A stretch of DNA of 6,500 bases, taken from positions 1 to 6,500 of the forward strand of contig JAFAHB010000147.1 of NCBI GenBank assembly GCA_019237435.1, read 5' to 3'. The DNA is from Vulcanimicrobiota bacterium (GTDB taxonomy: Bacteria > Vulcanimicrobiota > Vulcanimicrobiia > Vulcanimicrobiales > Vulcanimicrobiaceae). This document shows, one piece after another, positions 1 to 5,957 of the stretch (position 1 is the first letter of the stretch; every line of letters starts with the position of its first letter). A program made the translations under genes and the position numbers. The notes beneath the pieces were generated by a model. It saw nothing but the letters and a program-made list of their open reading frames with translations. It made no database searches and was not told the origin of the DNA.

Positions 1-1
1 C

Positions 2-205
2 GCTCGATTGGCCAACGCCGCCGAGCACCTGGAGCCCAACGGCGCGCTGTGGGTTTTTCATCCCAAAGGGAAGGGCGCGTCGCCCACCGATGCTGACGTG
101 CGCCAAGCCGGGCTCGCCGCCGGTCTCGTGGACAATAAGATTAGCGCCTACACCGATTCCCACACGGCCACGCGCTTCGTCATCCCGGTCGCGAAACGAA
201 TCTAG
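2..205 (+). CDS. DUF3052-like protein, C-terminal part (5' end outside window)
   Basis: Only the last 67 or so codons are present. The frame stays open to the left edge, so the TTG at position 8 is unlikely to be the true start. The visible part contains a hydrophobic strand ending in an FHPKGKG motif, then a DVRQAGLAAGLVDNK segment and a C-terminal ATRFVIP strand. This pattern (aromatic strand, PKG, an 'AGLVD.K' helix-strand and a final 'RFV') resembles the C-terminus of DUF3052 family proteins. These are small proteins of unknown function. The order of elements also recalls the last part of a Rossmann-like domain, which is inference. The stop TAG (203-205) overlaps the stop of the convergent lipoprotein gene. 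The family call rests on memory of the motif pattern, and no function can be assigned. Confidence 0.6.
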   Translation, partial: ARLANAAEHLEPNGALWVFHPKGKGASPTDADVRQAGLAAGLVDNKISAYTDSHTATRFVIPVAKRI

Positions 206-1452
206 CGCTTTAGCAAGATCTGTCCGCTCGTTTTCGCAAGCTGGATCGAGCCGGAGTATTTTTTGCCGTTCTCGTCGACGTAATCGCCGTGAAGCGGCAC
301 GATAACGCCTTGCTCCGACGGGTTCACGAGCGCCAGGCCGCCGCTATACGGACGCTTCCACGCATTGCCGGACTGCTGCGCGGCGCCCGTTGGTTTGCCG
401 ACGGCGAGCTTGTATTCGGGATAGAGCAGGATGCGGCCGTAGTCTTGCTGACCCGATTGCGTAAAGCCGCTCATCCAGACGTACGTGCAGTCGTCGCGAT
501 TCAAGAGGTAGTTAGCCACTACCCAGAGCCGCTCGGGCTGCGTGATATCCTTTGAAAGCGCAGCCTCCTCGCCGTTCTCCATGTAGCAGCCGCCGTTCGC
601 CTGTACCCAGCGTATCATGCCGACGATCCGGCGCCATTCCTGCGGAGTCGTCACGTTGTGGCCCTTGGAGCCGTAGTTCGTGAAGCCGCCCTCGTCCAGC
701 AATTCGTCCGTCTGCGTCGCCAGCGCATCGTTCTCGTCCATGCTGAAGTTCGAGTCGTACGAAAAATTGATCGACATCGTCGCCGTCGGCGAATAGCGAT
801 GGATGTAGGCGAACGTGCTTTGCGCCCAAGCGAGCACGTCGCGCGTGTATCGCGGATCGGAATCCGCGCCGCTGTACTGCTGCATCCATTTGCCGTCTGT
901 GCTGAAATGGCCGCATCGGTGCCAATAGTTGCCCAACTCGAGGTTGTCGAAGTCGATGCCTCGATATCCCTCGGCCAGCGCCGGATCGACCGATGCGCTT
1001 TGCTGATAGGCGCGTACCGCGGGATTGGCGATGTCGAACGGAACATTTGGCTCGTCGAACTCAAATGCGACGCTCTTACGATTGCAGCGGTACTCAATCC
1101 AATCAGGGTGGTGCCGCTTCCACCATTGCAAGGAATGATTGGGGCCGAAGGGGTCGTCGCGTTCGAACGGGGTGTACGATTGATTGACGACTTGCGTGGG
1201 ATATGGCGACCGCGAACCCCAAACGACGTCGATCAGGCCAATTTCGCGGTGCAGATCTCTGACGAGATAATTGAAAACGAGATTCAAGTGAACCCCGCTT
1301 GGCGTGGGCGGGAACTCGTTGCGCCGTGGTGACACGTTCGGCGCGGCAAGGTAGCTGTCGGCTGAAGTATAGGGCGCGATGGGCACGTTACCGCGGCAGG
1401 CGGCCAGCATCGAGCCGCCGGCTGCAACCGCGATGGCGAGCCTCACATCCAT
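202..1452 (-). CDS. Putative lipoprotein with glycoside-hydrolase-like (GHL15/GH114-type) TIM-barrel fold
   Basis: The 416-residue product begins with a short signal peptide ending in a lipobox (LAAC, Cys19), so it is probably a lipid-anchored envelope protein. The body resembles the poorly characterised glycoside-hydrolase-like TIM-barrel families (Pfam GHL15; distantly GH114). It has an N-terminal strand (HLNLVFNYLV, about 56-65), a 'HHPDW..Y' segment (114-121), a GYRGIDFDNLE strand (162-172) whose Asp167/Asp169 are candidate catalytic or substrate-binding residues, a DELLDEGGF segment (249-257) and YMENGEEA (290-297). The C-terminal region (about 367-416) starts with an 'RPYSGGLALVNPS' strand, like the small beta domain that closes such barrels. 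The substrate is unknown and hydrolase activity is not demonstrated. The ATG at 1452 overlaps the end of the HMG-CoA lyase gene by 10 bases. An in-frame GTG at 1446 forms a GTGA stop/start and gives a more typical basic N-terminus (MRLAIAV...). Neither start has a clear Shine-Dalgarno sequence, which suggests translational coupling. It is the last gene of the operon. Confidence 0.6.
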   Translation of the reverse strand: MDVRLAIAVAAGGSMLAACRGNVPIAPYTSADSYLAAPNVSPRRNEFPPTPSGVHLNLVFNYLVRDLHREIGLIDVVWGSRSPYPTQVVNQSYTPFERDDPFGPNHSLQWWKRHHPDWIEYRCNRKSVAFEFDEPNVPFDIANPAVRAYQQSASVDPALAEGYRGIDFDNLELGNYWHRCGHFSTDGKWMQQYSGADSDPRYTRDVLAWAQSTFAYIHRYSPTATMSINFSYDSNFSMDENDALATQTDELLDEGGFTNYGSKGHNVTTPQEWRRIVGMIRWVQANGGCYMENGEEAALSKDITQPERLWVVANYLLNRDDCTYVWMSGFTQSGQQDYGRILLYPEYKLAVGKPTGAAQQSGNAWKRPYSGGLALVNPSEQGVIVPLHGDYVDENGKKYSGSIQLAKTSGQILLKR

Positions 1453-2366
1453 GCGATCGAAGCCACGGACGCCGCTTCCATCGCTTGATAGGCTTTGCTC
1501 GTCAACGCGTGGTCGACGACGCCCGCGATGAAACGCGAAGCGGCGCGCACTTTCGCCAGATCGACGCCGGTCTCGATCCCCATCTGGTGCAGCATGTAGA
1601 GCACGTCTTCGGTGCCGACGTTGCCGGTAGCGCCGGGCGCATACGGACAGCCTCCCAGGCCGCCGGACGAGGCATCGAACTTCGCGATGCCGAGTTGCAG
1701 CGCGGCGTAAACGTTGGCAAGCGCGGTGCCGCGCGTATCATGAAAATGCATCGCGATCAAATCGAGCGGAATCTTGGCTGCGAGCAGCGGCACGAGCGTG
1801 CCGACTTGACTAGGGACGCCGACGCCGATCGTATCGCCGATCGAGAGTTCGTCGCAACCCATTTCCATCAACCGAAGGCTCACGTCGAGCACCGCCTGCG
1901 GAGTCACCTCATCGCCGAACGGCGAGCCGAACGCAGTCGAAATGTAGCCGCGTACCCAGCAGCCATCGTTTTTTGCCGCGCGAACGACGTCACGAAAGGT
2001 CGATAGCGATTCCTCGATCGTCATATTGATGTTGCGTTTCGTGAAGCGCTCGGAGGCCGCCGTGAAGACCGCAACCGCATCGGCGCCCGCGGCTCTCGCG
2101 CGCTCGTAACCTTTGAGATTCGGCACGAGCACGGGATAGCGAACGCCGCGCACTTTGCGAATGCGCGCAAAGACTTCCGCGGCGTCGGCCAGCTGCGGAA
2201 TCGCCTTTGGACTCACGAACGACGTCGCTTCGATCCACTTCAAGCCCGTCTCCGAGAGCAGATCGATGTAGCGTATCTTGTCTTCGGTGGAAATCAAAGC
2301 GTTTTCGTTCTGAAGCCCGTCGCGGGCGCCCATCTCGAAGATCGTAACGTGTCGCGGCAATGTCAT
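1443..2366 (-). CDS. mvaB: Hydroxymethylglutaryl-CoA lyase (HMG-CoA lyase)
   Basis: This enzyme cleaves (S)-3-hydroxy-3-methylglutaryl-CoA to acetoacetate and acetyl-CoA, the last step of leucine breakdown, in the cytoplasm. The whole DRE-TIM barrel is present. Numbering from the upstream in-frame GTG at 2381, the active-site residues are Arg20-Asp21 (GARDGLQNE), Glu51 (WIEATSFV), His212/His214 (MHFHDT), catalytic Cys245 (GGCPYAPGATGN) and Asn254. All sit at a constant offset of 21 from the human residues Arg41, Asp42, Glu72, His233, His235, Cys266 and Asn275, so no key residue is missing. I chose the ATG at 2366 (307 aa) because it gives the usual short N-terminus (MTLPRHVTIFE) and AGGTTGG lies just upstream. 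The GTG at 2381 (312 aa) has no Shine-Dalgarno-like sequence. The gene follows the carboxylase subunit by 25 bases and overlaps the downstream lipoprotein gene. It is also called liuE in leucine/isovalerate clusters. Confidence 0.95.
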   Translation of the reverse strand: MTLPRHVTIFEMGARDGLQNENALISTEDKIRYIDLLSETGLKWIEATSFVSPKAIPQLADAAEVFARIRKVRGVRYPVLVPNLKGYERARAAGADAVAVFTAASERFTKRNINMTIEESLSTFRDVVRAAKNDGCWVRGYISTAFGSPFGDEVTPQAVLDVSLRLMEMGCDELSIGDTIGVGVPSQVGTLVPLLAAKIPLDLIAMHFHDTRGTALANVYAALQLGIAKFDASSGGLGGCPYAPGATGNVGTEDVLYMLHQMGIETGVDLAKVRAASRFIAGVVDHALTSKAYQAMEAASVASIAWM

Positions 2367-2391
2367 CCTTCCAACCTGCACGACACATGAG

Positions 2392-4332
2392 TCATGACGC
2401 GAGTTCCACGAGCGGCGCGCCGGCCGAGACGATTTCGCCCTCTTTGACGAAAACGGCCTTGACGCAGGCGGCCGCCGGCGCTTCGATGCGGTGCTCCATC
2501 TTCATTGCTTCGAGCACGACTAAGAGCGCATGCTCTTCGACGCTTTCGCCGTCGCGGATCGCGATCTTAACGATGCGTCCGGGCATCGGCGCGGTCACGC
2601 TCGCCGCACCCGCGGCGCCGTGGCTCGTGCCCACTGCGTCGGCGGAAGGCGGCGCAGCAAACGTAAAGGGCCAAACGCGGCCGTCGAGATGCACGTCGAT
2701 GGCGTTGCCGTTATAGGTGACCGCAGCCGCCGCACTCTCACCCGCGAAACTCACGCGAACGATCTCGCCGTGGCGTTGCACGTGCAGCTCGCCGTTTCGG
2801 TCGCCGGAAATTCTCCATACGCCGGCATCACCGGTCGCATCGGCGATCAGCGCGGTTTCGCTCTCGCCATATGCCAATCGAAGCGGCATTCCGGCTTCGG
2901 CGATCCGCCATGGCGCGTGGCCGTCGGCGAGCAGTGCCGCCGCGCACAGCAGCGTCGCTTCAAACGGCGGATCGACGGATGCAAAAATCGACTCATCCAG
3001 GCGTTCGTCGAGAAAGCGCGTGGTCGTTTCGCCGCGCGCGAATGCATCGTCGCGCGCGATCCAGAGCAAAAGCGACACGTTCGTGCGAACGCCGTCGATG
3101 ACGAATCCGAGCAGCGACTGCTGCAGCCGCGCAATCGCAGCATCTCGATCGCTTCCGAATACGATCAGCTTCGCAAGCATCGGATCGTAGTAATGGCTCA
3201 CGCTGCTGCCCGTGGTTACCCCGGAGTCGACTCGAACGCCGGGTCCTTCGGGCTCCGACCAATGGGAGATCGTGCCGATCGACGGCAGCATGTCGTTGGC
3301 CGGGTCTTCAGCGTAGACACGCGCTTCGATCGCCCAGCCGCGCGGACGCGCATCGTTCTGCGCGATCCTAAGTCGTTCGCCGTCGGCAATCCGCAACTGC
3401 CAATGGACCAGATCGATGCCGTGGACGAGCTCGGTGACGGGATGCTCCACCTGAAGGCGCGCGTTCATCTCAAGGAAGTAGTACGAGCCGTCGCGGTCCA
3501 GCATGAACTCGCACGTGCCCACGTTCGTGTAGCCGACCGATTCGGCGGCGCGGACCGCGGCCGCGCCCATTTCGGCGCGAAGCTCGGTGCTCAGCGCGAC
3601 GGACGGCGCTTCTTCGACGATCTTTTGATGGCGTCGCTGAATCGAGCACTCGCGCTCGCCGAGATGAATCGTCCGGCCGTGATGATCGGCGAGGATTTGA
3701 AATTCGATATGCCGCGGCTCGCGAAGATAGCGCTCGAGCAAGACGCTGCCGTCGCCGAATGCGGCGAGCGCTTCGCGTTGGGCGCTCTCGAGCGATTCGG
3801 CGAAGCGATCGGCCGACGCGACGAGGCGCATGCCGCGACCGCCGCCGCCGGCGCTCGCTTTGATCATCAGGGGAAATCCGATCCCCTCGGCTTGCGCGCG
3901 CAGAGTCGCCGCCGATTGATCGTCGCCATCATAACCGGGAACGGTCGGCACGTCGAACGCGCGCACGCGCCGTTTTGCCTCGATCTTGCTTCCCATGGCC
4001 GCCATGGCGTCCGGCGTCGGCCCGACGAAGATCAGTCCGGCGTCGATCACCGCGCGCGCAAATGCGGCGCGTTCGGAGAGAAATCCGTAGCCGGGATGGA
4101 TCGCGTCGGCTTTCATCGCGAGGGCGGCGGCGATGATGGAGTTCGCATCGAGGTAGGACTGGGCCGCAGGCGCGGGCCCGATGCAGCGGGCATCCTGCAC
4201 GAACTCCAAATGATAGGCCCCTGCATCGGCCTCGGAGTACACGCCGAGCGGAACGATGCGCCGCTCGCGCGCGGCGCGCGCAACGCGAACGGCGATCTCG
4301 CCGCGATTTGCGATCAGCAAGCGTTCGATCAC
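2392..4332 (-). CDS. liuD: Acyl-CoA carboxylase biotin carboxylase/BCCP subunit, probably methylcrotonyl-CoA carboxylase alpha
   Basis: At 646 residues this is the length of a fused biotin carboxylase-biotin carrier subunit. The subunit carboxylates its own biotin with ATP and bicarbonate, for transfer to an acyl-CoA by a separate carboxyltransferase subunit. The biotin carboxylase part (about 1-445) opens with ERLLIANRGEIA and carries the ATP-grasp glycine loop AGGGGRGM (161-168). Residues matching E. coli AccC are Lys116, Lys158, His208, Cys229 (ERECSIQRRHQK), Glu275, Glu288, Arg292, Glu296 and Arg338. A linker or BT-like region spans about 450-570. The biotinyl domain (about 578-646) has an MPG turn and the EAMKM site, with biotin on Lys611. 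The GTG start at 4332 overlaps the hydratase stop as GTGA (4329-4332), indicating coupling. Propionyl- and acetyl-CoA carboxylase alpha subunits share this architecture; methylcrotonyl-CoA is inferred from the hydratase and HMG-CoA lyase neighbours. The partner carboxyltransferase (liuB/mccB) is not in the window. Confidence 0.9.
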   Translation of the reverse strand: MIERLLIANRGEIAVRVARAARERRIVPLGVYSEADAGAYHLEFVQDARCIGPAPAAQSYLDANSIIAAALAMKADAIHPGYGFLSERAAFARAVIDAGLIFVGPTPDAMAAMGSKIEAKRRVRAFDVPTVPGYDGDDQSAATLRAQAEGIGFPLMIKASAGGGGRGMRLVASADRFAESLESAQREALAAFGDGSVLLERYLREPRHIEFQILADHHGRTIHLGERECSIQRRHQKIVEEAPSVALSTELRAEMGAAAVRAAESVGYTNVGTCEFMLDRDGSYYFLEMNARLQVEHPVTELVHGIDLVHWQLRIADGERLRIAQNDARPRGWAIEARVYAEDPANDMLPSIGTISHWSEPEGPGVRVDSGVTTGSSVSHYYDPMLAKLIVFGSDRDAAIARLQQSLLGFVIDGVRTNVSLLLWIARDDAFARGETTTRFLDERLDESIFASVDPPFEATLLCAAALLADGHAPWRIAEAGMPLRLAYGESETALIADATGDAGVWRISGDRNGELHVQRHGEIVRVSFAGESAAAAVTYNGNAIDVHLDGRVWPFTFAAPPSADAVGTSHGAAGAASVTAPMPGRIVKIAIRDGESVEEHALLVVLEAMKMEHRIEAPAAACVKAVFVKEGEIVSAGAPLVELAS

Positions 4333-5108
4333 GAGCTGAACTTGGCTGGGCGGCGCTCGAGGAACGCCCGAAGACCCTCTTGCCCTTCCGAGCCGACGCG
4401 CTGGCGGGAAATCGCTTCGGTTGTGATCGCGCGCGAGGCGTCGTACGTGTTATCGAGCACGCGCCGCACAAGCAGCTTTGCTGCCGCAACCGCGGCCGGA
4501 CCGGCCGTGTGAAACTCGGCAAGACGCCCCTCGACGGCTTCATCGAGGTCGCCGGCGGGAACTACCTCGTGGATCAGACCGATTCTATGCGCGTGCCGCG
4601 CGTCGAAACGCTCGCCGGTGAGGAACAATGCACGCGCGTGGGACGCGCCGATCTTCGAAAGCACGAACGGCGAGATCACCGCGGGAATGATTCCAAGCTT
4701 CACTTCGGAAAAGCCGAAGATCGTCTCGTCCGAGGCGATTGCAATGTCGCAGACGGCCGCCAAGCCGGAACCGCCCCCCAGGGCGGCGCCATGGATTCTG
4801 CCGACGACGGGCTTCGGACAATTATCGATGGCGCGAAACATGTCGCTCATGCGCTCGGCATCGGCGACATTCGCCTCGAAGCTCAAATCCAACGAGGAGC
4901 GCATCCAGTTGATGTCGGCGCCCCCGCAAAACGCCTTCCCGTCACCCGCGAGCACGACGGCGCGTACGTCGTCGGCAGCGGTGATGCGCATGAAGATGTC
5001 GTGCAGCTGCTCGATCGTCTCGGCATTGAAAGCATTGCGGACCTCGGGACGCGCGAGCGTTACGCGCGCGACGCCCTCGGTAACGGTCAGCCGGACGCTC
5101 TCGCCCAT
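4329..5108 (-). CDS. liuC: Enoyl-CoA hydratase/isomerase family, probable methylglutaconyl-CoA hydratase
   Basis: A complete 259-residue crotonase-fold protein. The oxyanion-hole segments are FCGGADINWM (60-69) and HGAALGGGSGL (106-116). The 'FGFSEVKLGIIPAVISPFV' stretch (131-149) carries Glu135, the equivalent of the second catalytic glutamate of crotonases. The position of the first catalytic glutamate appears to be Gly115 (GGGSGL where classical hydratases have GGG.EL). From memory this Gly is also seen in LiuC-type proteins. With the SEV.LG(L/I)IPAVISP motif it favours 3-methylglutaconyl-CoA hydratase (3-methylglutaconyl-CoA to HMG-CoA) over a beta-oxidation hydratase. The gene lies directly upstream of the biotin carboxylase subunit with a 4-base GTGA overlap and is the first gene of the minus-strand operon. 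The ATG at 5108 lacks an obvious Shine-Dalgarno sequence. A general enoyl-CoA hydratase remains possible, but the context argues against it. Confidence 0.88.
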   Translation of the reverse strand: MGESVRLTVTEGVARVTLARPEVRNAFNAETIEQLHDIFMRITAADDVRAVVLAGDGKAFCGGADINWMRSSLDLSFEANVADAERMSDMFRAIDNCPKPVVGRIHGAALGGGSGLAAVCDIAIASDETIFGFSEVKLGIIPAVISPFVLSKIGASHARALFLTGERFDARHAHRIGLIHEVVPAGDLDEAVEGRLAEFHTAGPAAVAAAKLLVRRVLDNTYDASRAITTEAISRQRVGSEGQEGLRAFLERRPAKFSS

Positions 5109-5180
5109 GCGGCCCGGTTCGCGCCTTCATCCGGACGGGCCTCGCAAGCGTTATACTAAAAAGGGAGCCTGAAGAACTTC
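5109..5180. promoter_or_regulatory. Divergent intergenic region with candidate promoters for the liu-like operon and the cytochrome b gene
   Basis: These 72 bases separate the divergent start codons at 5108 (-) and 5181 (+). On the minus strand, TATAAC (5155-5150) is a good -10 candidate. It would put the transcript start near 5143 and give a leader of about 35 bases before the hydratase ATG. On the plus strand, TATACT (5152-5157) overlaps it, but its predicted start near 5164 would cut into the AAGGGAG ribosome-binding candidate (5161-5167). The plus promoter may therefore lie further upstream. I see no convincing TTGACA-like -35 on either strand and no clear operator palindrome. Confidence 0.35.
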
Positions 5181-5957
5181 ATGTCGAGGCCGGCGATCTA
5201 TCGTTATCCACTGTTGACGCGCGCAAGCCACTGGCTCTGGTTGGTCGCGTTTCTCATTTTGGTCGGAAGCGGGCTGCAGATTTTCAACGCTTCGCCGAAT
5301 CTCGATGCGTCGGACAAGAGCGATCCCGCGCGGCGCGTGCTCGCGATCGGCTCGCCGGCCAACGGCGTCGGCACGACGACCATCTTCGGCCATACCTTCG
5401 TCACCACCGGGTGGCTCGGCTGGACCGGCGACGGCATGGGATCGCACGCAGCCCATGCCTTCGGCGCTTCGATCATCATTCCGGGCTATCAGGACCTTTC
5501 CGGCGGCCGCCGGTGGCATTTTTTCTTTGCGTGGATCGCGGCGCTCTGCTGGTTGGCGTGGTTGATCTCGAGCGCGCTCAAAGGCAACTTGCAAAAAATG
5601 GTGCTGCGCCGCAGCGATCTGCCCAAGCTTTGGCCGATGCAAGCGTACTATCTCAAGCTGCGCAAAGAGCCGCCTCCATACGACATTTATAACCCGCTGC
5701 AGAAAGCTTCATACACCGCGATACTCTTCGTCGTCGCGCCGCTGGTCGTCATTACCGGTCTCGCTCTCTCGCCGGGAATCGACGCGATCGCCAATCCGCT
5801 CACGGCGGCATTCGGCGGACGGCAGTTCGCGCGGCTTTGGCATTTCGCCGGGATGCTGCTGCTTTTAGGATTTTTTGCCGTTCATACGTTTCAAGTGCTG
5901 ACGCAAGGCTTCGTCAACCAGATGCGCTCGATGATCACAGGATGGTACGTGCCGTGA
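5181..5957 (+). CDS. Membrane cytochrome b (cytochrome b561/Ni-hydrogenase b-type, cytochrome b/b6 domain)
   Basis: This 258-residue integral membrane protein probably carries electrons between the quinone pool and an exported molybdoenzyme. Four hydrophobic helices are visible, at about 16-35, 112-131, 177-196 and 217-240. Candidate b-heme ligands are His17 (RASHWLW), His113 (RRWHFFFAW), His221 (RLWHFAG) and His235 (FAVHTFQV), as expected for a four-helix di-heme b-type cytochrome. The long extramembrane loop between helices 1 and 2 (about 37-110), with a 'FGHTFVTTGWLG' segment and 'PGYQDLSGGRRWHFFFAW', matches what I recall for the b/b6-domain proteins encoded beside sulfite-oxidase-fold enzymes. 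The ATG at 5181 is preceded by AAGGGAG at a longish spacing of 13 bases. The stop forms a GTGA overlap with the next gene. The physiological electron donor or acceptor is not readable from the sequence. Confidence 0.88.
   Translation: MSRPAIYRYPLLTRASHWLWLVAFLILVGSGLQIFNASPNLDASDKSDPARRVLAIGSPANGVGTTTIFGHTFVTTGWLGWTGDGMGSHAAHAFGASIIIPGYQDLSGGRRWHFFFAWIAALCWLAWLISSALKGNLQKMVLRRSDLPKLWPMQAYYLKLRKEPPPYDIYNPLQKASYTAILFVVAPLVVITGLALSPGIDAIANPLTAAFGGRQFARLWHFAGMLLLLGFFAVHTFQVLTQGFVNQMRSMITGWYVP
5939..5945 (+). promoter_or_regulatory. Ribosome binding site inside the cytochrome b gene, deciding the molybdoenzyme start
   Basis: AGGATGG lies within the last codons of the cytochrome b gene and ends 8 bases before the GTG at 5954. 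The competing ATG at 5942 is part of this same sequence and has no site of its own at a usable spacing. This favours the GTG start and translational coupling of the two genes. Confidence 0.45.

Noticed and set aside
658..1332. A 224-codon plus-strand open frame antisense to the lipoprotein gene
   Set aside because: No recognisable domain, and its composition is dominated by Arg, Val and Ile from complementary codons. The minus-strand frame has a signal peptide and structured motifs.
1299..2006. A 235-codon plus-strand open frame antisense to HMG-CoA lyase
   Set aside because: Arg/Ala/His-rich translation without motifs, while the lyase frame conserves every active-site residue.
2530..4512. 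A 660-codon open frame on the plus strand, antisense to the carboxylase subunit and the end of the hydratase gene
   Set aside because: The opposite strand encodes an unmistakable biotin carboxylase with all catalytic residues. The antisense translation is rich in Arg, Ala, Asp and Gly with no recognisable domain, as expected for a shadow frame in GC-rich coding DNA.
4308..5159. A 283-codon plus-strand open frame antisense to the hydratase
   Set aside because: It is antisense to a clear crotonase-family gene, shows no domain pattern and has no supporting ribosome binding site.
5151..5642. A minus-strand frame of 163 codons within the cytochrome b gene
   Set aside because: Charged, low-complexity translation. 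The plus strand encodes clear transmembrane helices with heme-ligand histidines.
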